A stretch of 64,000 nt of DNA from the NCBI GenBank assembly GCA_026984775.1, contig JALSRM010000035.1, positions 117,908 to 181,907 on the forward strand, read 5' to 3'. This DNA comes from Gammaproteobacteria bacterium (GTDB lineage: Bacteria; Pseudomonadota; Gammaproteobacteria; CAJXQU01). Within the stretch, counting starts at the first letter, position 1; the number at the start of each line of letters is the position of its first letter. Shown here piece by piece: positions 1 to 7,933 of this stretch. The notes beneath the pieces are model-generated. The model was not told the origin of the DNA. It worked only from the letters and a program-made list of their open reading frames with translations, and did no database searches. The position numbers and the translations under genes were made by a program.

Positions 1-228
1 GGCACCGGAAAAGTCACCGAATACGAACTGGAATATCACATCACATTGGAAATCCTTTCGCCCGATGGCAAAAAACTGATCAAACCCAACGATATCTCCC
101 TGATTCGGGATGTCACCTTCGATCCCAATGCCGCACTGGGTAAATTCGATGAAGAAACGCTGGTACGTGAAGACATGATTCGCAGTGCGGCCAGTACCGT
201 CTTGCGGCGCCTGCAGGCAGTGCAATAA
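1..228 (+). CDS. lptE: LPS-assembly lipoprotein LptE, C-terminal part
   Basis: This is the 3' end of a gene running in from the left edge; 75 codons are visible, open from base 1. LptE is the outer-membrane lipoprotein that plugs the LptD barrel in the lipopolysaccharide translocon. The visible part matches the family C-terminus: a beta-strand stretch (EYELEYHITLEI), a loop with SPDGKKLI, the strand RDVTFDP and a final helix rich in R and Q (DMIRSAASTVLRRLQ). Immediate adjacency to holA, three bases downstream, is the usual gammaproteobacterial order and supports the call. The signal peptide and lipobox lie outside the window. Confidence 0.85.
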   Translation, partial: GTGKVTEYELEYHITLEILSPDGKKLIKPNDISLIRDVTFDPNAALGKFDEETLVREDMIRSAASTVLRRLQAVQ

Positions 229-234
229 GGGGTG

Positions 235-1278
235 ATGCGCATCCGACCGGATCAACTCGTCTCCAGCTTGCAATCAGGCAATCTCGCTCCACTCTATTTG
301 ATCAGCGGCGATGAACCCTTGCAGATGACAGAGTCTGCTGATTCGATTCGCAGGGTGGCAAAAACTCACGGTTATGAAGAACGTGTATTGCTGGAGGTTA
401 CCCGCAATTTCGACTGGAATACACTGTTTCAGGAGGCCGATACACTGTCGCTTTTTACCTCGAAAAAACTGATCGAACTGCGACTTGGCGCCCATAAGCC
501 CGGCACCCAGGGTAGCAAGGCACTGGTCGAATATTGCGAAAACCCACCACAGGATACAGTTCTTCTGATCACCACCGGCAAGATCGACTCCAGCAGCCAA
601 AAGAACAAATGGTTCAAGGCTCTGGAAAACACCGGTGTGGTCATCCAAATCTGGCCCGTGGATGCCCGCTCACTGTCTCAGTGGATAGTCAGGCGCTTTG
701 CAATGCATGGCCGCCGGATTACGGATGACGCCGCTGACTACATCGCTGATCACGTTGAAGGCAACCTGCTTGCTGCCAGCCAGGAGATCGAGAATATTCT
801 TCTACTCACTGAGAAGGAAACACTCAATCTGACGGATGTCATAGCCGTAGGCGACAACACCCGCTATGATGTTTTCAAGTTGGTCGATACCATCCTGGAA
901 GGACATAAGGAAAGAGTGATCCGGATCCTTGATGGCCTGCGGAACGAAGGGGTCGAGCCGATCATCGTTCATTGGGCACTCAATCGCGAACTGCACAGCC
1001 TCTATTCCCTCGCCTCCGATGTGGCCGATGGTCTTCCCATTGATAACGTCATGAAAAAACATCGGGTCTGGTCAAACCGAAAGAATCCGATCAGAACTGC
1101 CCTGCAGCGGCACAAGCCTCGGGGTCTGCAACGGCTGATCACATCAGCGATACGAATCGAAAAAGCACTAAAAGGAGTCGGTGAAAACAAGGGTACTGAT
1201 CCGTGGATCGCTATCACCTGGCTGAGCATGCGGATGGCCGGTATCCGGCTGGATCAGGATCTTTTAAAAACGCTGTAA
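235..1278 (+). CDS. holA: DNA polymerase III subunit delta
   Basis: HolA is the delta subunit of the clamp loader; it opens the beta clamp (DnaN, also in this window) during replication. The 347-residue protein has the family start MRIRPDQL, the ISGDEPL segment of the AAA-like N-terminal domain, a central DARSLSQWI helix region and the C-terminal collar domain with RYDVFKLVDTIL. A GTG at 232 directly precedes the ATG at 235. I prefer ATG because homologues begin M-R-(L/I)-R-P and a purine-rich AAGGGG run lies just upstream, although it is close. It probably shares a transcript with lptE. Confidence 0.95.
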   Translation: MRIRPDQLVSSLQSGNLAPLYLISGDEPLQMTESADSIRRVAKTHGYEERVLLEVTRNFDWNTLFQEADTLSLFTSKKLIELRLGAHKPGTQGSKALVEYCENPPQDTVLLITTGKIDSSSQKNKWFKALENTGVVIQIWPVDARSLSQWIVRRFAMHGRRITDDAADYIADHVEGNLLAASQEIENILLLTEKETLNLTDVIAVGDNTRYDVFKLVDTILEGHKERVIRILDGLRNEGVEPIIVHWALNRELHSLYSLASDVADGLPIDNVMKKHRVWSNRKNPIRTALQRHKPRGLQRLITSAIRIEKALKGVGENKGTDPWIAITWLSMRMAGIRLDQDLLKTL

Positions 1279-1308
1279 CCACAAAAAATCACCTTGATAA
1301 TACCCACG

Positions 1309-1776
1309 ATGGCAAACAAACTGAAACTCTACCAAAAACTCTTCAGCCTGCCTCTGGGCTGATTCATTTTCAATCTGGCCATCGGTTTCGTCGCTCCCTT
1401 TTTCGCCACAGGATCAGGCCTGTCGTCGTTCAGCTTCAACCAGGGAACTGCACCGTGAAAATGAAGGATCGCCGGAGTGTCAGAAGTCATAGCGGCTCCT
1501 CAATGCCGGTACCCTGTGTACACTGGCCGAGCTCAGTGACAGGCTTGCCGTGGATGCATCCATACCGCGAGAGTTGCGCTGGATTCCGAAAAAAAGACGG
1601 TCGATTACCTTGAAAAGGCCAAAGGTACCCTGACCGCCAGCTGTCAGTTTGATCCATCCAGGATCAAGTAAGGTGAAGTGACATTGCCTGTCATCGTTGA
1701 AAACCCTCTGGGCAGGAAAGTCTTTCTCGCCAAGATTACGTTTACTATCAGCAGTCGAAAAAACAGAACGAAATAA
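1309..1776 (+). pseudogene. Decayed DUF4442 (hotdog thioesterase-like) gene
   Basis: Reading through three frames reconstructs a DUF4442 protein of about 155 residues. It starts MANKLKLYQKLFSLPLG at 1309, then hits TGA at 1360 where homologues have Lys/Arg. It continues FIFNLAIGFVAPFFAT, shifts frame near 1400 (IRPVVVQLQPGNCTVKMKDRRSV), shifts again near 1490-1515 (CTLAELSDRLAVDASIPRELRWIPKK), and shifts a third time in an A-run near 1588-1594 (KTVDYLEKAKGTLTASCQFDP). It then meets TAA at 1669 and ends VTLPVIVENPLGRKVFLAKI up to TAA at 1774. Two nonsense codons plus three frameshifts make function impossible. DUF4442 proteins are hotdog-fold, thioesterase-like; substrate unknown. This fills the gap between holA and the next gene. 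Confidence 0.85.
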
Positions 1777-1810
1777 CAAACCGTGTTAAGGACGTGGCGC
1801 TTCTTTGCCC

Positions 1811-2902
1811 CTACTTCCTGAACGTCCAGTACCTCTCTCCATCCTGCTCCACGGCACCCAGACCAAAGCGATTTTCCGCTCTCTGCCCTGACTGTAACAG
1901 AGAAAAGATATCCTCCATAATACGTCGATCCTCTGCGAAATAGCTATGCCCGAGAATACCGCCGGAGGCATCGCTGACATCGACTGTCTCCACACCATCA
2001 ACTACCACCAGTCCCTCACCGGCATCACCTGCACGGGCATATCCATGAAAGGCTTTCGAGGCCTTAAGTGCGCGGTCGTTGGATGAGGCATAAAGCGTAA
2101 TATGAACGCCAGTACGCACTAGTCGCGGCGCCATGTCTTGACGGAAGACATCCGCATCGATATCCGGCGCGATCAGGATCAGCTCGCGGAACATCGCCAA
2201 GTAGCTTTTAGGCAGATCACTGGCCAATTTGGTAAAACCATTACCAAGAATACGGTTACCCATGCTGTGTCCAATCAGATAGATATCTTTTGCCGGCACT
2301 TCTTCAAGGAGTGTCTTCATGAAATCGACAAAATGCGCCGTGGCCCACTGGGCGTTGGTTTCATCGGTAGTATAACCCGTAAGCGTGCCTTGGGAAGGCC
2401 AACTGAAAAGCACGGCCGGACCCTGGAATTTCAGATCATTGGCAAACTGGGCCAGAACACGGGATGCCTCGGAAAACTCGGTGTTATAGCCGTGGACAAA
2501 AACCATCAGTTTTTTTCCCGGTGATTGGTTCACCGCTTCTGAAAGCGAAAGAATGAAATCTTCCTTCGGCAGGGTCGTCACATCAGTGACTTTGATATGC
2601 TTGTGTTCATCCGGTGACCATTCAAATTTGAGCAGGGAGGGTTCTTCATGTCGGCCCATGCGATGACCTGCCGGTATCCCTACCTGTGAGACGCCGTAAT
2701 AGAGATCACCCCGTTCGCCACTAAAAAACTTATCTTCTTCCCGATCAGGCGCCCGATCAGTATGGAAGAAAACATTTACCTGTTTAGGTTCAGATTCCGA
2801 CTCAGGTATCTGAGACGGCATGAAGGAGGCTGTCGAACAGGCTTCAAGAAAAACAAGAGCTGTTAAGATCAAACATCTTGATCCAAAGATAAATTTTTCC
2901 AT
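1811..2902 (-). CDS. Lipoprotein alpha/beta hydrolase, DUF900 family
   Basis: A 363-residue exported lipoprotein: the N-terminus has a hydrophobic segment ending in the lipobox-like LEAC near residue 21. The DUF900 alpha/beta-hydrolase domain follows, with the strand LMVFVHGYN (about residue 133), FSWPSQG, and the nucleophile elbow GHSMGNR near residue 213, whose Ser is the expected catalytic residue. Candidate acid and histidine are D in APDID and H in GGILGHSYF. DUF900 proteins are predicted serine esterases or lipases; the natural substrate is not known. It is a single gene, transcribed away from cmoM, with no obvious partner. The divergent 192-base gap (2903-3094) presumably holds both promoters. 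Confidence 0.85.
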   Translation of the reverse strand: MEKFIFGSRCLILTALVFLEACSTASFMPSQIPESESEPKQVNVFFHTDRAPDREEDKFFSGERGDLYYGVSQVGIPAGHRMGRHEEPSLLKFEWSPDEHKHIKVTDVTTLPKEDFILSLSEAVNQSPGKKLMVFVHGYNTEFSEASRVLAQFANDLKFQGPAVLFSWPSQGTLTGYTTDETNAQWATAHFVDFMKTLLEEVPAKDIYLIGHSMGNRILGNGFTKLASDLPKSYLAMFRELILIAPDIDADVFRQDMAPRLVRTGVHITLYASSNDRALKASKAFHGYARAGDAGEGLVVVDGVETVDVSDASGGILGHSYFAEDRRIMEDIFSLLQSGQRAENRFGLGAVEQDGERYWTFRK

Positions 2903-3094
2903 GGGTTAGTGGTTTAGATCCGGTATTATTGTCAGAAGTGATTTCCTGTGTTCCAAGTATGACCTGTGTCCGTTTCAACCGTTCTTCCGCTGAGGGAAGA
3001 AACATCGAAAGTGTGAACTGGTTCGTACTTTTGATTGGCCCGGCGAGGGAGATAGCGCCCCTACCGGTACTGGAGACAAATTTGGGATTGAACG

Positions 3095-3922
3095 TTGAAC
3101 AGACACGTCACTGATCGAAACTTCGATGATCTGGTTGAACGCTTTGAACAGCGCATCCATAACAGTGTAAAGGGAAAGTTGAGACAGGCCATCATCCGGC
3201 GTGATCTCTTGACGTTACTGCCCAAACTTGAGCATCCGGCTGAGAAGCCACTGCGTATCCTTGATGTAGGTGCCGGTCTTGGGTATTTCACCATCTGGCT
3301 GGCCAAGTGCGGCCATTGTGTCTGCTATAACGATCTTTCGGCCGGAATGAGCACCCGGGCACGGGTTCTGGCGGAAGCGTCCGGTGTAGTGGACCGCATC
3401 GAATGGCACACCTGCGGGTATCAACAGCTCTGCGGACAGTACCACCACACGTTCGATTTGATCCTTTGCCATGCACTGCTCGAATGGCTGGGGCAACCAG
3501 AAAAATTGATCTCGGCACTTGCCGGTATGATCAAGCCCGGAGGAGGGCTCTCACTCTGTTTCTACAACCGGGCGGGCATCGTCTACCGTAATCTCATCCG
3601 CGGCAACTTCAACTGGATCAGAAGTAAAGATCGTTTCCAGCCCGATCCGGGCAGCCTCACTCCCACCCATGCCTTCGACCTGGAAGCGATCAAGGATCAG
3701 TTGGGCGAATCCGGATTCAACATCGAGTCCGTGACCGGGATTCGTGTCTTCAGTGACTACACGCTGGATAGACGCGGTGGGCTTGCCTCTCCGGAGGAGA
3801 TATTTGAGATGGAACTGCGCTTCTCTGATCAGGAGCCGTTTTGTCGCATGGGGCGTTACCTACACTTGATGGCGAAGAAAAAAACAACCGCCAATGAAAA
3901 AGGCCTCTCTTTTGCATCCTGA
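3095..3922 (+). CDS. cmoM: tRNA 5-carboxymethoxyuridine methyltransferase CmoM
   Basis: A class I SAM-dependent methyltransferase that matches CmoM (formerly SmtA), which methylates the carboxyl of cmo5U at the tRNA wobble position to give mcmo5U. Diagnostic features are DRNFDD near the N-terminus, VKGKLRQAIIRRD, the SAM-binding motif I LDVGAGLGYFT (about residue 56), LILCHALLEW, LSLCFYNRAG and RVFSDY. The only start compatible with an upstream in-frame stop at 3089 is TTG at 3095. The 275-residue length is slightly longer than usual owing to a lysine-rich tail. It looks monocistronic. Confidence 0.88.
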   Translation: MNRHVTDRNFDDLVERFEQRIHNSVKGKLRQAIIRRDLLTLLPKLEHPAEKPLRILDVGAGLGYFTIWLAKCGHCVCYNDLSAGMSTRARVLAEASGVVDRIEWHTCGYQQLCGQYHHTFDLILCHALLEWLGQPEKLISALAGMIKPGGGLSLCFYNRAGIVYRNLIRGNFNWIRSKDRFQPDPGSLTPTHAFDLEAIKDQLGESGFNIESVTGIRVFSDYTLDRRGGLASPEEIFEMELRFSDQEPFCRMGRYLHLMAKKKTTANEKGLSFAS

Positions 3923-3998
3923 AATATTTCAAATTTGTGATTGTCGTCACTTTTCGATAATGCATAAAATAGTAGACTGTTTCATGAGGTGAAGGGAA

Positions 3999-4910
3999 AT
4001 GAAATCCATCAGTCTTAAATCCATTCTGTGTATCATTCTGTTTTTATCATTACCACTCCAGGCTGCGCCGATCTCACTCTTGGTTCCGGCCTATGCCAAC
4101 CCATGCTGTGGCGGCGGCCCCACCATGTGGAACAACCTGATCACCGCTGCAACCAACCCGGATCTGGAAGTGGGCCTGATTCTGAACCCGGCCAGTGGCC
4201 CAGGCACCGCAACCGATCCCAATTTTGTTGACGCCAGTGGCAACGGACCACTGGTGGACTTCCGCAATGCCGGTGGCAAGGTTTATGGGTATGTGCCGAC
4301 CCAATATTCAAGCCGTCCGCAAGCGGATGTCTTGGCCGATGTGGACAAGTATTACGACACGCTCTACTCCGGACTGGTAGACGGCATCTTCTTCGACGAG
4401 ATGTCAAACAATCTTGCCCACACAGGTTACTATCAGACATTACGGGATTACGTCCACAACAAGACCACAGGCTCACTCGTGATCGGGAACCCCGGTACCG
4501 GTTTTGTCAACAACCCCTCCGGACAAACAACCTATGTCATCGATGATTATGTCCAGTCTGCCGATGTGCTGATGACGTTTGAAAGCGATGCCAACGCATA
4601 CCTGAACAGCTACGTACCCCCATCGTGGGTTGGGAATTATCCAGCCAATCGCTTTGCTCACGTGGTGCACACCTTGGGTACATGGGATGCCAATTTTGTC
4701 GATCTTGCCACCGCACGCAATGCGGGATATGTTTACTTTACCGATGATCAAATGCCCAATCCCTATGATCAACTGGCGAGCTTCTGGGATCAGGAGGTCA
4801 CCGATCTGGCGGCGGCCAATACCACTGCCGTGCCCGCTCCAGCCACGTTCTGGTTGTTCACGAGTGGGTTGTTTTTGCTGTTTCCCGCCCGCAGGAAACT
4901 TGCTATTTAA
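3999..4910 (+). CDS. Secreted spherulation-specific family 4-like protein with PEP-CTERM-type tail
   Basis: A 303-residue exported protein. A Sec signal peptide (basic MKSISLK, hydrophobic core, QAA cleavage region near residue 23) is followed by ISLLVPAYANP, the hallmark opening of the spherulin-4 (Spherulation-specific family 4) TIM-barrel-like domain, then VGLILNPASGPG, VYGYVPTQY and DGIFFDEMS. The last 26 residues read VPAPATFWLF, a hydrophobic stretch, then ARRK, which is the layout of PEP-CTERM/VPxPA sorting tags processed by exosortases. A plausible promoter (TTGTCG, 18 bases, TAAAAT at 3941-3970) lies upstream, and GAAGGG precedes the ATG. The 3' end overlaps amrA by 8 bases on the opposite strand. 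No exosortase gene is in the window. Confidence 0.75.
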   Translation: MKSISLKSILCIILFLSLPLQAAPISLLVPAYANPCCGGGPTMWNNLITAATNPDLEVGLILNPASGPGTATDPNFVDASGNGPLVDFRNAGGKVYGYVPTQYSSRPQADVLADVDKYYDTLYSGLVDGIFFDEMSNNLAHTGYYQTLRDYVHNKTTGSLVIGNPGTGFVNNPSGQTTYVIDDYVQSADVLMTFESDANAYLNSYVPPSWVGNYPANRFAHVVHTLGTWDANFVDLATARNAGYVYFTDDQMPNPYDQLASFWDQEVTDLAAANTTAVPAPATFWLFTSGLFLLFPARRKLAI

Positions 4911-5457
4911 TGCATTCTGCGGTGTACCGAAAAACCCGAATCTCATCGGACCAGAAATGAGCGGGTAACTTGGCCTTCAGTTTAAGATGGGCGAGAAAAT
5001 CCCGCTTATCCGGTAAGGACTCCCAAACACTGGGCAAAAAGGTGCCGCGCCTGCCCGCGGCCTCCAGTATCAGACCATCTTCACCTGGACGGATCTGTTC
5101 CAGCAGATCCGCCTCTGAATCAAATAACATCGGTTCGGGTGTGCTGAGAATGGATATGGAAATGTCCAGTTGTTCCAGTTCGTCCTCATCAACAGGATGG
5201 AAACGGGGATCACGAAAGGCGGCAGACCAACCGTTATAGGCGACATCTTCCGCCAGCGGACGCTGGGCCATCAGCGTGCCAATACATCCTCGTAAGCGGC
5301 CCATTTTCTGCAACGTGACAAACGTGGCACGTCGTTCAATCAACGCTTCCGGCAGTTCGTTGAGATCTACCGCCAAAGGACAACCTTTCCTCAAACCATA
5401 ACGGATCGAATTTTGGGCCAGTGCAAGCAATGTGTTCCGATGTTGCTGATAAGGCAT
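4903..5457 (-). CDS. amrA: AmmeMemoRadiSam system protein A (AMMECR1 domain)
   Basis: A 184-residue AMMECR1-family protein. The domain's signature LRGCIGTL motif is at about residues 55-62, with ATFVTLQK upstream and the C-terminal segments GLILEAAGRRGTFLPSVWE and FRYTAE characteristic of the family. AMMECR1 proteins are found from archaea to humans and their biochemical role is unresolved. It lies 8 bases downstream of amrB on the same strand, with the third partner amrS divergent, so all three members of the AmmeMemoRadiSam set are together. A cysteine in RGCIG is the obvious candidate functional residue. Confidence 0.92.
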   Translation of the reverse strand: MPYQQHRNTLLALAQNSIRYGLRKGCPLAVDLNELPEALIERRATFVTLQKMGRLRGCIGTLMAQRPLAEDVAYNGWSAAFRDPRFHPVDEDELEQLDISISILSTPEPMLFDSEADLLEQIRPGEDGLILEAAGRRGTFLPSVWESLPDKRDFLAHLKLKAKLPAHFWSDEIRVFRYTAECIK

Positions 5458-5465
5458 GACCTGGT

Positions 5466-6248
5466 CTACTCGAACACATAGGCACCATAGCCGACAACAC
5501 TGTCCGGTGATCCCGCGGTGTCCCCTGAGTTGCGCAGATCGATGGTTTTGGCCTTCAGGCCGCGATCCCTTGCTACCTTGAGCAATCCCTTAATGGGGTT
5601 GCGCCCACAAGCACCTTCATGTGCGATCTGCTCCGGTTGCAGGTTCTCGATGGCGTTAGATGTCCAATTGTCCATGGATTTCGCTGTCAGGTAATCGTGA
5701 TAGTGGCTCAGATCCGAACTGACGACGATCAGGGTCTCCGGTCCGTCCCACAGGGTCTCGATCACCTCCGCCACGTCTTCCGTCGTCGCATCTCCGACCA
5801 CCACGGGTACCAGCTTGAAATCATCCAGAACGACTTGGAGGAAGGGGATATGCACCTCAAGGCTATGTTCCATGGCATGAGCTTCATCCAGTACACGCAC
5901 CTGTGGTAAGGTCAAAATTCGGTCGATGAGGTCCCGATCCACCATCACCTCCCCGAGAGGCGTGCTGAAGCTGTCCGCACGGCTGACGGCCAATCCAGGA
6001 AATGGAACGCGATGGGCGGGACCCAACAATACCACCCGTTTGATTTGATCATGCGCATCGATCAGGCGTGCGTAGGCGCTGGCCGCAACAGGGCCAGAAT
6101 AGATATAGCCGGCATGGGGCGCAATCATGGCTTTGGGTGCAGGCCCCGTACAGGGTACAGTTGCCAGCATATTCCGGATATCCTGTTCGAGCTTGTCTGG
6201 TGAGGCCGGGTAGAACATCCCGGCAACCGCCGCTGGTCTCGTCAACAT
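5466..6248 (-). CDS. amrB: AmmeMemoRadiSam system protein B (MEMO1 family)
   Basis: A 260-residue MEMO-family protein, structurally related to extradiol dioxygenases. Seen in the sequence: the start RPAAVAGMFYP, the APHAGYIYSG metal-ligand-type histidine motif near residue 45, LGPAHRVPF, EHSLEVHIPFLQ and SSDLSHYHDY, whose histidines correspond to the conserved MEMO site, and a CGRNPIKGLL segment near the C-terminus. It shares an operon with amrA immediately downstream and is divergent from amrS across 124 bases. Its enzymatic function is not established; the co-occurrence with a radical SAM enzyme suggests a redox or modification role. Confidence 0.93.
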   Translation of the reverse strand: MLTRPAAVAGMFYPASPDKLEQDIRNMLATVPCTGPAPKAMIAPHAGYIYSGPVAASAYARLIDAHDQIKRVVLLGPAHRVPFPGLAVSRADSFSTPLGEVMVDRDLIDRILTLPQVRVLDEAHAMEHSLEVHIPFLQVVLDDFKLVPVVVGDATTEDVAEVIETLWDGPETLIVVSSDLSHYHDYLTAKSMDNWTSNAIENLQPEQIAHEGACGRNPIKGLLKVARDRGLKAKTIDLRNSGDTAGSPDSVVGYGAYVFE

Positions 6249-6372
6249 ATTTTTTTACCTCTACCTGAATTTTAGGGCATTTCCGTGTTTTTCAAGTCAC
6301 CTGCTTTTCCGAATCGCCATTTTTCTGATTACAATCAAACTTTAGCTTGCCCTTTTCGTCTATATTTTTCAT

Positions 6373-7464
6373 ATGAACGATCAAGCGGTTGAATACCATC
6401 CGACGAAATATTGGCACACGCTGAAAGACGGGCGAGTACAGTGTGATTTGTGTCCCCGGGAGTGCAAGCTGCAGGAAGGGCAACAAGGTCTGTGTTTTGT
6501 CCGGGCCAGGCACAATGATGAAATTGTTCTCACCACCTATGGCCGTTCGAGCGGGTTCTGTGTCGATCCCATCGAAAAAAAGCCCTTGTTCCATTTTCTA
6601 CCCGGCAGTTCCGTCCTCTCCTTCGGTACCGCAGGCTGTAACCTGGCCTGCAAATTCTGTCAGAACTGGGACATGAGCAAATCACGGGAGATGGACACTC
6701 TTATGGAACAGGCTTCCCCGGATCTGATCGCACGCACTGCAAAAGAACTCGGATGCCGCAGTGTCGCGTTTACTTACAACGATCCGGTGATCTTCATGGA
6801 ATACGCTGTTGATATTGCCAGGGAATGCCGCAAGCTCGGGATAAAAACCGTTGCAGTGACAGCAGGGTACATCTGCGAGGCACCCCGAGAAGAGTTCTTC
6901 CGGCACATGGACGCAGCCAACGTGGATCTGAAGGCCTTTACCGAAGCATTTTACTGGAAAGTCACCGGTGCGCATCTGCAACCGGTGCTGGATACACTCG
7001 AATATATCCGGCAGGAAACCAATGTCTGGCTCGAAACTACAACCTTGCTAATCCCCGGCAAGAATGACTCCGACGAGGAACTGGATGCGATGACACGCTG
7101 GGTCGTGGAGCATCTTGGACCCGATGTGCCTATGCATTTCACCGCCTTCCACCCGGACTGGAAAATGAATGACGTGCCACCCACGCCACCGGAAACACTG
7201 GTTCGTGCCCGTACAATCGCAATGAGAAATGGTGTACGTTATGCCTACACCGGTAACGTCCACGATCGTAAGGGTGAGAGTACCTATTGCCATCACTGCC
7301 ATGAACTTCTGATCGGACGTGACTGGTATGAATTGTTTGCCTGGAATTTGAGCGAAAAGGGCCATTGCCTGCATTGCGGGGAGCGTTGTGCCGGTGTCTT
7401 CAATGGCCCGCCGGGGACTTGGGGTGCGCGACGAATGCCGGTCCAGTTCAGTCGTGGAATATAA
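6373..7464 (+). CDS. amrS: AmmeMemoRadiSam system radical SAM enzyme
   Basis: A 363-residue radical SAM protein related to pyruvate formate-lyase-activating enzymes. The N-terminal part carries CDLCPRECKL, a cysteine cluster typical of this family. The radical SAM CxxxCxxC motif is seen as CNLACKFC near residue 94, followed by QNWDMSK. VAFTYNDPVIF and DLKAFTE are further family motifs. The C-terminus has two CxxC pairs (YCHHCHE and CLHCGERC) that could bind zinc or an Fe-S cluster. It is divergent from amrB-amrA, with which it is co-conserved widely. Substrate unknown. Confidence 0.93.
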   Translation: MNDQAVEYHPTKYWHTLKDGRVQCDLCPRECKLQEGQQGLCFVRARHNDEIVLTTYGRSSGFCVDPIEKKPLFHFLPGSSVLSFGTAGCNLACKFCQNWDMSKSREMDTLMEQASPDLIARTAKELGCRSVAFTYNDPVIFMEYAVDIARECRKLGIKTVAVTAGYICEAPREEFFRHMDAANVDLKAFTEAFYWKVTGAHLQPVLDTLEYIRQETNVWLETTTLLIPGKNDSDEELDAMTRWVVEHLGPDVPMHFTAFHPDWKMNDVPPTPPETLVRARTIAMRNGVRYAYTGNVHDRKGESTYCHHCHELLIGRDWYELFAWNLSEKGHCLHCGERCAGVFNGPPGTWGARRMPVQFSRGI

Positions 7465-7467
7465 ATT

Positions 7468-7886
7468 TTACCCGGATGGTTGAAACCGTGCCGCCTGGAT
7501 CCGGCTCCTGAATCGGCAGTTCCCCGGAGACGCCTGACCAGAGACATCCAGAATCAGCCTGCCGTTATCGAAGATGGCATTGAAAAATCCTGTCCAGCGA
7601 ATCCCTCCTGTATCCAGCCCTTTCATCTTTCCCTTGACCTTGCCGTCTTCGTCCACCGTACCAGTATAGGTAATCGTACCAAAACGGGGATCCATGCTTC
7701 CACTAATACGGTCACTCTCCAAGGCCGTAAATGTGATCGCAAATGGAAGGATCTGACGGTTGATCGAGCGGGTACTGCCACACACCTGCTCTCTGTTTTC
7801 GGTGCCGCTGAAATAGCCTATGTACTGCTCTTCGGCTTGGCCATTGAGTGCATACAATAAAACAATCAAAAAGAACGTTTTTTCAT
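7468..7886 (-). CDS. Small exported protein of unknown function, start region frameshifted
   Basis: I do not recognise the family. From about codon 4 on, the reading frame encodes a short signal peptide (FFLIVLLYALNGQAEE) and a mature protein of about 118 residues, rich in beta-type segments (FAITFTALESDRISGS, GTITYTGTVDEDGKVKGKM). The natural start appears to be ATG at 7886, preceded by AGGGA at good distance. That ATG, however, is out of frame with the body by one base: the following A-run (T-run 7878-7883 on the plus strand) has six bases where seven would give MKKTFFL. The frame stays open further upstream into the mbfA-like gene. Either the gene is broken, slips, or the read lost one base. 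It sits convergent to amrS. Confidence 0.6.
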
Positions 7887-7933
7887 CTGTCCCTATTTTG
7901 CTTGCTTCCCGAACAAGGACACGCCCCGCCCGA

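Noticed and set aside
1360..1362. In-frame TGA as a possible selenocysteine codon
   Set aside because: Homologues have Lys/Arg here, no SECIS-like hairpin follows, and the gene carries four other lesions.
3921..3960. GAAATATTTC and GTGA-TCAC repeats after cmoM as a terminator
   Set aside because: Stems are too short and weak, and the region looks more like the promoter of the next gene.
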